The position numbers and the translations under genes were made by a program. From Closterium sp. NIES-65 (Eukaryota; Streptophyta; Zygnematophyceae; Desmidiales; Closteriaceae), in NCBI GenBank assembly GCA_948144175.1, contig CANXME010002428.1, positions 1 to 64,000 of the forward strand: 64,000 nucleotides of DNA, in the 5' to 3' direction. The first letter of the stretch is position 1; each line of letters starts with the position of its first letter. Below the pieces are notes generated by a model. It was given only the letters and a program-made list of their open reading frames with translations, made no database searches and was not told the DNA's origin. Shown piece by piece: positions 1 to 11,279 of the stretch.

Positions 1-198
1 CAGCACACAGAGTAACAGCGAAAGCATTTAGATGGGCCCCAAGCCGGAGCGTAGATAGCTCTAATAGCATGTGAAGATGAGAATGAAAGAAGGAGAGGGG
101 TTTCACTAGCAAACTTGGGATACATATAGCCAGCCCTAAAAGGGTTGTACTCACTATAGAGTACCCCTCTGCAGACTAGAGAAACTAATATTCTGACA
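1..198 (-). mobile_element. 5' end of a minus-strand LTR element running off the left edge
   Basis: Read on the minus strand, an LTR (198 to 70) begins TGTCAG, ends CTTCACA and is followed by a primer-site-like stretch (TGCTATTAGAGC) and leader. LTR and leader resemble the small element at 59094-61078, including the phrase ATCTACGCTCC just after the primer site. The rest lies outside the window, so its coding content is unknown. It sits inside the copia integrase region that resumes at 199. It belongs to the short-LTR copia group that dominates the window. Confidence 0.75.
70..198 (-). repeat. 5' LTR, 129 bp, minus-strand element
   Basis: Bounded by TGTCAG and TCACA on the minus strand. It shares with the LTRs at 59094, 60941, 33561 and 34935 the core CTGCAG(T/A)GGGGT followed by GAGTACAACCC and an AGGG half-stem. 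Confidence 0.75.
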
Positions 199-3100
199 GC
201 CCCGCCCGCGAGCTGCCGGGCCAGGGGCACGAGCGTTACTTCCTGTTGGTGGTTGACGACTACTCGCGTTACACCACGGTGTTCCCCTTGCGCAGCAAGG
301 TTGACGTCACTGAGTTTTTGATCGACTAGATCCGCGCAGCTCGTCTCCAGCTCAGAGAGAGTTTCGGCTCGGACTTTCCTGTTCTGTGTCTGCACTCTAC
401 AGAGGCGGGGAGTTTTCCTCTGCCCGTCTGGGAGCCTTCTGTCAAGCACAGGGCATCCGCCAGACCTTCACGCTTCCGGCCTCTCACAGCGAAATGGGAT
501 TGTTGAGCGCCGCATTGGCATGGTCATGGACGTCGCTCGTACGTCCATGATCCATGCAGCTGCCCCCCAATTTTTGTGGCCGTTTTTTGGTTCAGTACGC
601 AGCGCTCAGCTCAACCTTCAGCCCCGGGTCTCCCTGCCAGAGACATCCCCCACCTTGCGGTGGACGGGGAAGGTTGGCGATGCGTCTGCGTTTCGGGTCT
701 GGGGATCTCGGGCGTTTGTCGACAACTTGTTTGCGGACAAGCTCTCCCCCCGTGCTGTTCCCTGCGTCTTCCTTGGCTTCCCCCCTGACGCGCCTGGGTG
801 GCAGTTTTACCACCCCACCTCGCGCCGTGTTCTGTCCTCCCATGACGTCACGTTTGACGAGTCGGTACCTTACTACCGTCTCTTCCCCTACCGCACTGCG
901 CCCCTCCCCCCGCCGCAGCTCTTCCTTGCGCCAGGTCCTCCCCCGGTAGACCCCCTCCCCTCAGGGTCCTGCCCCGTCACGTGTGACCTAGGTAGACGCA
1001 GTCGGGCCTGTCAAGGTAGCTGTTGACTCTGGTGCTGCTAGAGGTGCTGAGCCTGCGGGTGCCGAGTCTGGAGGTGCGGAGCCTGGGGGTGCTGAGTCCA
1101 GGGGTGAGGAGCCTAGAGGTGCTGAGCCTGGGGGTGCTGACACTGGGGGTGCTGAGCCTGGGGGTGCGGAGCCTTGGGGTGCTGGGTCTTCTCGTGTGGC
1201 CTCTCGCGGTGCTTCGTCGAGGCGGGAGCCACTCTCTCTGCAGGAGCTGCGCGAGTGGTTTGCCCGACGCTGGAGTCGTGCTGCTGGAGTTGGAGGTACT
1301 ACAGTTGTTGCTGGTCCCGGAGGTGTTTGTACTGGCGGCACTGGAGCTGCTGGGACTGGGGTGCTGCTGGGGCTGCTGGAGTTGGTCCTGCTGGAGGTAC
1401 TGCTGGAGCTGCTGGCGGTGCTGGAGCTGCTGGAGCTGGAGCTGCTGGAGGTGTTGGCGCTGGTTGTTCTGCTGGCGCTGGTGCGTCTGAGGGTGTTGGA
1501 GTTGGCGCTGTTGGAGCTGGAGGTGCTACTTGCACTTGTGCTGCCGCTGGGGGTACTGGTGCTGTCCCTGCTGGTTCTGGAGGCGCTGCGCGACCGCGGC
1601 CGTACTTTGTTCCGCTCCTTGAGCAGGTTCTTGGTCTCCCGCCCTCTGCTGGTCCTGCTCCTCCCTTAGAGTGTCCACAGCCTGTCCAGTCGTAGTCACA
1701 GTTACAGCCCGCCTCCCCCCTACCTACTCCTTCTCCCTACACTGGTCCTACTAGAGGTCTTAATGAGCGTCGTGAGCCTGCGTCTCGTCCTGCGTCGCCT
1801 GTTCGTGCTACTCGCACTAGTCGTCGTGCTCCGCGTCCGCGTCCTCCTGCAGTCCCAGGCACACACTAGATGGCACTGCGTCCTTCCACTGCTCCTCTGC
1901 GTGTCCCGTTGCCGTCTCCTCCAGATCCTCTCTTCCTGTTCTTGCTGACCCGGAGTCTGACTCTCTTCGTGCTACCAGTCCTACTGTCACGCGTCTCCTG
2001 GCTAGTGTTGACACGGACCCTTCCTTTGAGTCCACTGCTGTGTCGGCCCTAGTTGCTGAGCTTGTCGACTATGCTGCTCGCTGTCGTCTAGACTACGCTG
2101 CTAGTCTTGTTGCTGAGTCTGAGTCTGTCTGTCCTCCATCCGTCGGGGGTGAGTGTGCTCTTAGCACGGACGTCCTTGAGGACAGGCAGGAGGAGTTCCA
2201 GTGTTTTGCTGTTGCTTTGCCTCATCTCGTGTCCACGTTGATTGCCCCTGAGGGAGACCCGGATGCACCAAACATCCCGACTCCTTGATCGTACGCTGAG
2301 GCGATCAAGGGTCCCTACTCCTCTCAGTGGCAGTCAGCCATGGACGCAGAGATGGCTTCCTGGAAGTCCACAGGCACCTACGTTGACGAGGTTCCCCCAC
2401 CTGGGGCGAACATCGTTAGTGGCATGTGGATTTTCAGGGTGAAGCGGCCGCCGGGTTCTCCGCCTGTCTTCAAGGCGCGTTACGTGGCTCGAGGCTTCAG
2501 TCAGCGGCAGGGAGTTGACTACTTTCAGACCTTCTCTCCCACCCCGAAGATGACCAGTCTTCGGGTGCTGCTGCACATAGCCGCTCAGCGCGACTACGAC
2601 CTTCACTCTCTTGACTCCAGCACAGCTTTCTTGCAGGGCAGCCTGCACGAGGAGATCTGGCTGCGCCGCCCACCTGGCTTCACCGGGTCGTTTCCTCCTG
2701 GTACCCAGTGGAGCCTCCGGCGGCCAGTCTACGGTCTCCGCCAGGCGCCCCGTGAGTGGCACGACACACTGAGGACTACACTTGCAGCTCTTGGGTTTGC
2801 TCCTTCTACAGCCGACCCGTCGCTGGTTCCGCGCACCGACACCTCTTTGCCGCCGTTCTACATCCTCGTGTACGTCGACGACTTGGTCTTTGCCACTGGT
2901 GACACTGCTGGACTCGCCCACGTGAAGTCCGAGCTGCAGAAGAGGACACACGTGCACAGACCTGGGTGAACTGCGCAGCTACCTTGGCTTGCAGATCACC
3001 CGGGACAGAGCACGGCGCACCTTTACCCTGACTCAGTCACACATGGTGCAGCAGGTCCTTCAGCGCTTCGACTTCACGTACTCCTCGCCTCAAGCCACTC

Positions 3101-3740
3101 CTCTGTCTACTTGCCACTCGCTCTCAGCTCTGCCTTCGGATGAGTCCGTAGAGCCGAGTGGCCCGTACCCAGAGCTTGTTGCTTGCCTCATGTACCTGAT
3201 GACCTGCACACGACCTGACCTTGCATACCCTCTTAGCATCTTGGCACGCTATGTTGCTCCTGGGAGACACCGACCAGAGCACATGGCTGCGGCAAAGAGG
3301 GTGTTGCGCTACTTGTGCAGTACGTCGCGCATGGGGCTAGTGCTTGGAGGGCGACGTTCAGTGGTCCTCACAAGTCATGCAGACGCTTCTTGGGCTGAAG
3401 GACCAGGCTACGCAGCGGTCGTCACAGGGTTACACCTTCAGCCTTGGCTCGGGCTCTGTTTCGTGGCGGTCTACCCACTCGTCTTCTGTTCTCGGCTCCA
3501 GCTGTGAGGCTGAGATCTACGCGGGGGCCATGGCTGCACAGGAGCTACGCTAGCTTACTTACCTGCTAACTGACCTAGGGAGAGCCGCCTCGTTCTCCTC
3601 CACTTCTGTACGTAGACAACAAGGCCAATGCTGGCCTTGTGTCGGGAGCACAGACTGGAGCACAGAACGAAGCACATTGCTCTCGCTACTTTCCTTGCTC
3701 GTGAGCTGCAGCAGCGTGGTCAGCTGCGCCTTGCCTACGG
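199..3740 (+). mobile_element. Ty1/copia fragment, integrase to RNase H (broken)
   Basis: A copia pol fossil. In order it shows integrase core (about 200-900; the phrases VVDDYSRYTT and GFPPDAPGWQFYHP match other copies in the window), an integrase-RT linker with Ala/Glu/Pro/Gly-rich repeats (about 1020-1200) and the motif LQELREWFARR, reverse transcriptase (about 2300-3100, with YVDDLVFA), and RNase H (about 3120-3740). No LTR of its own is visible. Its left end is cut by the element at 1-198 and its right end abuts an oppositely oriented copy of the same family. Clearly broken, with many breaks, so old relative to 20610-28093. Confidence 0.9.
1030..1190 (+). repeat. 15-bp minisatellite in copia linker
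   Basis: About ten degenerate units of GAGCCTGGGGGTGCT, each encoding a five-residue Glu-Pro-Gly-Gly-Ala type repeat between integrase and RT. The same unit recurs at about 4540-4740, 24925-25150 and 39060-39340 with different copy numbers. Confidence 0.8.
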
Positions 3741-6700
3741 ACTCAAAGGAAGGGTCACTGACAACAGTAGCCAGGAGACGCGTGACAGAAGGACTGGCAG
3801 CACGAAGAGAGTCAAAACTCCAGATCAGCAAGAGTAGGAAGAGAGGACTCTAGAGGAGACGGCAACGGGACACGCAGAGGAGCAGTGGAAGGACGCAGTG
3901 CCATCTGGTGTGTGCCTGGGACCGCAGGAGGATGCCGGCCGCGCAATACGACCACCAGTGCGAGCAGCACGAAACAGTCGAGCAGGACGAGATTGCAGGC
4001 TCACGACGCTCAGCAAGACCTCCCAGTAGGACCAAGTGTAGGGAGAAGGAGCAGGCAGGGGGGAGGCGGGCTGTAAATGTGACTGCGACTGGACAGGCGG
4101 TGGACACGCTAAGGAAGGGGCAGGACCAGTAGAAGGCGGAAAGACCAAGAACCTGCTCAAGAAGCGGAACAAAGTACGGCCTCGGTCCGCGCAGCGTCTC
4201 CAGAAACCAGTAGGGACCAGCACCAGTACCTCTAGCGGTAGCACCAGCGCTAGCAGCACCTCCAGCTCCAACAGCGCCAGCTCCAGCACCCTCAGACGTA
4301 CCAACGCCAGCAGCACCACCAGCCCAACACCCCCAGCCAGCTCCAGCTCTAGCAGCTCCAGCAGCACCAACTCCAGCAGGACCAATAGCTCCAGTACCGC
4401 CAGCAACTCCAGAAGTACCTCCAGCAGCACCAGCAGCAACAGTAGTACCTCCAGCTCCAGCAGCACGGCTCCAACGTCGGGCAAAACCACTCGGCGCAGC
4501 TCCTGCGGAGAGAGTGGCTCTTGCCTCGAAGAAGCACCGCGCGAGGCCACACGAGCAGACCCAGCACCCCCAGGCTCAGGACCCCCAGACTCAGCACCCC
4601 CAGGCTCAGCACCCCCAGACTCAGCACCCCCAGGCTCAGCACCCCCAGGCTCCGCACCCCTAAACTCAGCACCCCCAGGCTCCGCACCCTCACGCTCAGC
4701 ACCTCCAGACCCGGCACCCGCAAGCACAGCACCTCTAGCAGCACCCGAGTCACAGCTACCTCGACAGGCTCGAGTGCGTCTACCTGGGACACACCTGACG
4801 GGGCAGGACCCTGAGGGGGGAGGGGGTATACAAGGGGAGGACCTGGCGCAAGGAAGAGCGGCGGCAGGGGGAGGGGCGCAGTGCAGTAGGGGAAAGAAAC
4901 GGTAGTATGGCACCGACCTCGTCAAACGTGACGTCCTGGGAGGACAGAACACGGCGCGAGGTGGGGTGGTAAAACTGCCAACCAGGCGCATCAGGGGGGA
5001 AGCCAAGGAAGACGCAGGGAACAGCACGGGGGGACAGCTTGTCCGCAGACAAGTCGCGAACAAATGCCCGAGATCCCCGGACCCGGAACGCAGACGCATC
5101 GCCAACCTTCCCTATCCACCACAGGGTAGGGGAGGTCTCTGGCAAGGAGACCCGGAGCTGGAGGTTGAGCTGATGCGCTGCGTACTGAACTGCAAACGGC
5201 CACAGAAAATGGGGGGCAGCTGCATGGATCATGGACGTATGAGCGACGTCCATGACCATGCCAATGCGGCGCTCAGCAATCCTATTTTGCTATGGAGAGG
5301 CCGGAAGCGTGAAGGTCTGGCGGATGCCCTGTGCTCGACAGAAGGTTCCCAGATGGGCAGAGGGAAAACTCCCCGCCTCTGTCAGAGTGCCGACGCAGAA
5401 CAGGAAAGTCCGAGCCGAAACTCTCCCTGAGCTGGAGACAAGCTGCGCGGATCCAGTCCATCAACACCTTTGTGACGTCGCCCTTGCTGCGCAAGGGGAA
5501 GAGTGTGGTGTAACGCGAGTAGTCGTCAACCACCAACAGGAAGTAACGCTCGTGCCCCTGTCCACGGATGCGGGCGGGGCCCCACACGTCCATGTGAAGA
5601 GTCTACAGCGGAGCCTCCGTCGGAGGAAACTCGGAGGAGTGAGGGGCGGCGCGCTGTCGACCCTCGACGCAGGGGACGCAAGTAGGGGCGGGCCCCGGAG
5701 TTAGGGGAGGGAGAGACCGGGGGAGGACCAGAGACAAGGACAGGGGAGGCCATGCCTCGGAGGCGAGGCAGGGAGGGGTGACCAAGGCGGTGGTGCCAAA
5801 GGAGAGTCTGGTGGGACAGGAGACGACACGAGCAGGGAGCAGACTCAGGACAAGACCTGGACGCTGCAGCAAACACCTGACTCGACGCAGCTACCCTGAC
5901 CAGACGCAGCAGCCGGAGGAGACTCAGTAGTAAGTGTGTACAGGCTCGACCCTGGCCGACGGGTGAACGTGGCCAAGTGTCGGCGTGTCCGAGCACACGT
6001 GCAGTGGATCACCCGCTGACTCGCAGGAGTGAACTGGTCAACCCCCCTATCCTGTAGGTCAGCTCCACTCACCAAGTTCGTAGAGAACGAGGGGAGGTAG
6101 AGACCTGACAGGATGCCAGAGGGGGGCTGCCGGGCACGGTATGACAGTGGAGAAGTGGGCAAGGACAGGACCCCCAGAGGGGTCCGCCAGGGAGACCGCA
6201 ACCGGCCGACTAAGCGGCGTAAGCATGGTGCGGTCGCGAAAGAAGGAGCGGGAAGCACCCGAGTCAAGGGTAAAGGTGTGTAAGGCCTGAGCCGACGTGG
6301 TACCTGAGAGAGCAGACTCACCAGCACCCTGGGGCAGCAGACACACTAGCACCTGGGGCAACAGACGCTCTAGCACCTAGAGCAGCAACCTCACCAGTAC
6401 CTAGAGCAGCAGCCTCAATGCCCAGGTCAAGTAACAGTCACCCTCAACACTAACAGTCACAGCATACATGGCTGCAATAATAGCATCATAGTCAAGATCT
6501 TAGATGGCAACCCCCGCCCTAAACAGATCTCCTTAGCGAGGGATCTCTGACGCCTCAGGGAACTGGTGACGCCACGCGTCCGTCAGGCGGCCGAAGCAGC
6601 GCTGGGTGGAGTGCGGGCCCCCACACTGCTCACCAGCGCGGTCGCCGGTACGGAGAACGTAAGTGCAGGGACCAGTACCCCCACCGCTTTGACGCGCAGC

Positions 6701-7914
6701 GTACCACTCACGAAGCTGCTGAGGGGACAGGGTCTCACGACTGGGTTGCTGCTGCTGGCGCGGACCACCTCCGGACCCACTCCTCTGCGTAGAGTCGCGA
6801 GCAGCTCCACCGCCGCCGCCGCCGCCGGCGCCTCCGCCGCCGCCGCCGGCGCCTCCGCCGCTTCCGCCACCCTCCGCCACCTCCGCTCCCTCCGCCACCA
6901 CCACCGCCTCCTCCGCCTCCACTGCTGCCACTGCCGCCGCCACCCCCGCCACCACTCCCACCACCACCCCCACCCCCTCCACTGCCTCCACCACCACCTC
7001 TACCGCCCCGCTAGCCCCTCCAGCTCCCTTGCCCCCCTTGCCCTTGCCGGTGCGGCGCCTCCCGCTAGGGGCAGACGCAGCGCCGACCGCGTAGAAACCA
7101 ACGAGGTCGGCAGCAGCAGCTGAAGCAACAGAGGGCAAGAGGGGGGGAGGGGAAACACCCCTCAAAGATGGGGGTGCGAGGGTCACCACGAGAGGCTCCT
7201 ACAGCTACTATGCTCTTCTCTGCTGCTAGGAGGCGCTCCTCCAGGAGGTCAACGGTGAGAGTGGTGGGGCAAACTGAGAGGAAGTGGTCCCTGACTAAGC
7301 AAAGAGAGTCAGGGAGCCGGGTGACTATGTAGTAGAGGGTGATATACATGGGGGGGGGGGTTCTTGGCGCAGAACTCAGCAGAAAGCGCAGCGCGGTAGC
7401 GAGTGTCACTAGTGCGGAGGTGCGTAATGAGGTGAGCGACTGTGGGAAAGGCAGCAAGGTGAGGGAAGAGGTACGGTAGCATGAGGCGGCTCAGTGCAGC
7501 AGTGGCAGGGGAAGAGTAGCGTGCAACTACAGCGTCGTAGAAGGTCTGAGCACTCTTGTACTGGCTAAAGTGTGCACGCTCAGTGGTCGATAAGTGGTGA
7601 CGCACAGCAAGACGGGCAGCAGCATCGCGCGTCGCCCACTGTGAGCGAAAAGTGCTGTCAGCAGTAGCAGGCGGGGCAGGGGAGGCACCAGAGGTGAGGT
7701 CGAACAGAGAGAGGCCGTCTGCCCTATCGCACTGGAGGAACAGCTGGAGGTCATCGACCCAGACCTCAAAGTCAACAGCACGACCCTCAGTGTCCAGACC
7801 TCAAAGTCAACAGCACGACCCTCAGTGTCAAAGGTAAGAACACTGAGGGTAGCCATGACTGCAGAGGTCTAGCAAAAAGTGAGCTCACCAGTACGTGTAA
7901 GTAGGGCCGGGGCG

Positions 7915-8800
7915 CGCCGGTAGGACTGGTAGCAGCTCGACGGCAGGGCGGCTCGGCGGCTCAGCGGCTCGGCTGCTGGGCAGCTCGGCTGTCGGGCGGC
8001 TCGGCTGCTGGGCGGCTCGGCGGTTAGGCTGCTGGGCGGCTCGGCGGCTCGGATGCTGGGCGGCTCGGCTGTCGGGCGGCTCGGCGGCTAGGCGGCTCGG
8101 CTGCTGGGCGGCTCGGCGGCTCGGCTTCTGGGCGGCTCGGCGGCTCTGCTGCTGGGCGGCTCGGCGGCTCTGCTGCTGGGCTGCTCGGTAGAGGCGGCGT
8201 TGGGGCCGCTAGGGGCAGCGACAGGGCCGCTTAGGGAGGGGAGCGGCGACGGGGCCGCGTAGGAAGGGGGGCGGCGACGGGGCCGCTAGGGGCGGCGACA
8301 GGGCCGCGTAGAGGCGGCGTTGGGGCCGCTTAGGGGCGGCGACGGGGCCGCTTAGGAGCGGCAGCGGGGGCCGCTTAGGGGCGGCGACGGGGCCGCGTAG
8401 GTGGGAGGCGGCGACGGGGCCGCTAGGGGCGGCGACGGGGGCCGCTAGGGGCGGCGACGGGGCCGCGTAGGGGCGGCGACGGGGCCGCGTAGGGTGAGAG
8501 GCGGCGACGGGGCCGATAGGGGCGGCGACGGGGCCGCTAGGGGCTGCGACGGGGCCGCGTAGGGGTGGCGACGGGGCCGCGTAGGGGCGGCGACTGGGCC
8601 GCGTAGGGTAAGAGGTGGCGACGGGGCCGCTAGGGGCGGCGACGGGGCCGCTAGGGGCGGCGACGGGGCCGCGTAGGGGTGGCGATGGGGCCGCGTAGGG
8701 GCGGCGACGGGGCCGCGTAGGGTGAGAGGCGGCAACGGGGCCGCTAGGGGCAGCAACGGGGCCGCATGGAGGGTGGCGACGAGGCCGCTAGGGGCCACTA
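7915..8800 (-). repeat. GC-rich tandem repeats in copia leader
   Basis: Two arrays lie between primer site and gag: units around GGCGGCTCGG (about 7940-8190), then about 21-24-bp units around GGGGCCGCTAGGGGCGGCGA (about 8200-8790). Every copia of this family in the window has such arrays at this place, though unit sequences differ. Reading frames crossing them are composition artefacts. Confidence 0.8.
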
Positions 8801-8926
8801 GGGGCCTGGAAAGGGCTGCAAAAAAGGCGCGCCTCGGGCAGGAGCGATTGGCGCTCCGGTCAGAGAGGATAATTTCAGTGGTGGGCCCAAGGAAGCGTTC
8901 CCACTAGGGAACCTGCTCTGATACCA

Positions 8927-9049
8927 TGTGAAGAATGAGGAATGAATGAACTAGCAAGCAGGTGGGTACAAGTAGGAAGACCTAGGAGTATTGTACCCCA
9001 TATTGTCTACCCCACTACAGCCTACACAGACTATAGCATATGAGTGACA
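8927..9049 (-). repeat. 5' LTR, 123 bp, of copia 3741-9049
   Basis: On the minus strand it begins TGTCACTC and ends CTTCACA, directly followed by TGGTATCAGAGC. It contains the GGGTACA...TGTACCC inverted pair shared with other LTRs here. Confidence 0.85.
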
Positions 9050-9672
9050 CCTTCACCGTCAAATAAGACGGCATCCGCAGCAACCTTGTCCGCCTCCGCC
9101 ACAGCATCCGCATCCGCAATGGCGGCCACCTCCACAGGCACAACTGTCTCGGCATCCGCTTCCGCCTCGTCGTCAGCCTCCGCATTTGCATCCACCGTCG
9201 CTCCCGGTGCATGCGCCGCTGCCTCCACGTTGTCACCATCAGCATCCGCACCTCCGTCGTTGTCCGAATCACCAGCCCGCCACTCTTCCACTTCGTCGTC
9301 GCTTCCGACCGGCCGATTCCACCACTCGTCCTCCTCGATGTCGGTAGGAGCTAATTCGTCACCCGAAGCGCTGTCGCCGTGGCCGTTCTCCGGCCAATCC
9401 TCCTTGGCGTCATTGCCGTGTTCTTCGTCGCCGTCGTCCCCATCACAGCTTGCACCGGAGGCGGTGGTAGAACGTCCCGCCTTGCTCGCGTTCTTCGCCA
9501 TGGCTACACGGATATCATCGCCGGGCGAGTTAATCCGCCCGTAGTTATTCACCTGCACGTGAGGACGAGGAGAGGACGAGCCTGGGGGTAATTTGCTGCG
9601 CATGGTTAGAAAGCCTGCCGAGAGCAAGGTTGATACGGAGTATTCAACCTCTTTGAGCACCAAATGAAGCAC
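9050..9672 (-). CDS. Acidic low-complexity reading frame cut by an LTR (possible host exon)
   Basis: An open minus-strand frame begins at 9672 (inner Met codons at 9603 and 9501) and runs into the copia LTR at 9049, so its natural 3' end is not here. From about residue 58 it is strongly acidic: DGDDGDEEHG, a short EDEWWNRP stretch, then Ala/Asp/Glu repeats such as ADADAVAEAD. The N-terminal part (MRSKLPPGSSSPRPHVQV) is basic and Pro/Ser-rich. I do not recognise a family. Acidic repeats of this type occur in nuclear and chromatin proteins, but that is weak evidence. It is either the first exon of a gene disrupted by the copia insertion or a chance frame in GC-rich DNA; the sustained acidic bias and lack of resemblance to neighbouring elements favour the first mildly. 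Confidence 0.35.
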
Positions 9673-10187
9673 GAGCCCGACTACCCCCCCCTCAGCCTGA
9701 GTTCCCCATCCAAAGGTGCCGAGCCGCTCCTCTACAAGGCATCTCCTCGTAGAGGACAGTCCTCACGCCGCCATCGTGCTGCCAGGAGCGTTCTGGAAGC
9801 ATCCATGCGCTGCTTGCAGCAAAACGACGCTGGCAGTATCATTAGATGCTGCCAGCACTGAGGAATGTTGCCAGCGGTGGCAGCTTTGCTGCATCCCTCA
9901 CGTGGCAAGTGTGGGCGCTGCATGCATCACCACCGAGGTCGGCCTGTTTCAATGAATCTGGTCCCAAGGTGGTTTCTACACACTTTGCAAGTGTTACAGA
10001 CTCCTTATAAAATTTTCCCTTTATAAGACTTATAAGACACCCTAAACCATCCCAAGTACAAGATAACACAAGCATTTTGAGTAGTGTACGAGATAAGAGA
10101 TATATGTCATATATCCAGGCGATGACTGTATATCCGGGGTGATACAGTGTTACGCCATAGTGAGGTACTTACTCCTACTTGTATAGG
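9673..10187. other. Unassigned spacer
   Basis: No convincing gene. It is AT-richer towards its right end. At about 10130-10150 lies a diverged copy (TATCCGGGGTGATAC) of the inverted-end motif found at 10188 and 17175, in the same orientation as the 17175 copy; with 10188 it could fold into a stem. Confidence 0.5.
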
Positions 10188-10215
10188 GTACCGTATTACC
10201 CCGGACATACCACCC
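10188..10215 (+). repeat. Terminal inverted repeat, left
   Basis: 28 bases, perfect reverse complement of 17175-17202. Confidence 0.65.
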
Positions 10216-10865
10216 GCCGAAATAGAGCACCCCCCAGGTGGCTTGTGCGGGGGGGGTGCTATAGCGGGCCTCATTTCTACTATACCCCCCTTTTGGGGCG
10301 ATCTGATATAGCACCCGGGGGGGTGGGTGTTATGTACGGGTAATATTGCAGTTTTTGCAAATATACACTGTGGTTGACGGCGAACGTGCACTGTACTTTG
10401 GGTGGCACATTGTGGGCGATATTCGTGGCTGTGTGGTGCCAAGTCACACTGACGTGTACTTTCGCGTACACTTGTCCAGATTTTATGGCAGGCGAACTTC
10501 AGAAGAACCGTGATCTGACCCAACAGTTTGTGTGACTTCAGTACAGTAAAATCACGACTGCCAGCTTGGTTGTGTGTTCTGTTTGATTTCGACCGGCCAG
10601 GGAAGTGAGGCGTGGGAGGGAAATGGGAGAAATTTGCGTGATTGGCTGCAACACTGATTTCTTGCTCTGAACCCTGACAACTCTGAGTAAGTCGTTGTTG
10701 GACACTGACCAATCAGAGTAGCAAACCTACGAAATATGTGCCCTCATAATCCAGGGAGAATTGTTTTCCCGAAATCAGGGGGGCCCGAAATGAAACGTCA
10801 GCCATGGGGGGTGTGTCTTCTTTCCAATCAGGGCCTGACTGTGGGCCTTGTTGGAGCTTGCAATG

Positions 10866-11268
10866 TGTTGGGCTGAGGATTTCAGCCTTAGGATCTTTGC
10901 AGAGAATAGGCTAGTAGGTGCTAGAGTAGCACAGCGGAAGTCCTTTGAGTGAATGTACTTGTGCTGGTATGTGAGAACAAGTAATTGATTAAAGCAAAGA
11001 GCATACAAGAATATATAGGAAAGATAGATTACAGGAAGCGGTTATGTTTATCGAGACGCGTAACGCTTCGACTATCGAGGTGGTTACTGTTCACTCAAGC
11101 GTCGCTTGCTGTTACGTAACCTCCAGGCGGTTACAGCTCGCAACCTCCAGTTGCGGTTTGATGTGGTACGCGCCTTTTTCGACTTCATACCCCTTTTGTT
11201 GTGCTTCAGTATCGGGTGAGGTTCGATACTACAGAAACGCACTAAGTCATGCGTTTATATTCCCAACA
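10866..11268 (-). repeat. 3' LTR, 403 bp
   Basis: Begins TGTTGGGC and ends CCCAACA in plus-strand reading, so the termini form an inverted TGTTGGG/CCCAACA pair. One difference from 16544-16946. Confidence 0.95.
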
Positions 11269-11279
11269 CTCCCCTTCGT

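Larger units (their letters stand above)
3741..9049 (-). mobile_element. Ty1/copia fragment, 5' LTR to integrase-RT linker (broken)
   Basis: Minus-strand copia of the same family as 199-3740. From the right it shows the 5' LTR (8927-9049), primer site TGGTATCAGAGC, a GC-rich tandem-repeat leader (about 7915-8800), gag beginning MATLSVLTFD at 7856, a Gly-rich stretch (about 6780-7020), a zinc motif with CGG-x-H spacing (about 6600-6690), protease region (about 6200-6300), GAG-pre-integrase (about 5750-5830), integrase (about 5600-4850) and linker down to 3741. No 3' LTR. It is broken in many places. The LTR lies against a host-like reading frame at 9050, so this copy probably landed in a gene. 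Confidence 0.9.

Noticed and set aside
10107-10712. 201-codon minus-strand frame
   Set aside because: It runs across the inverted-end motif and GC runs of a coding-free element, and matches no family.
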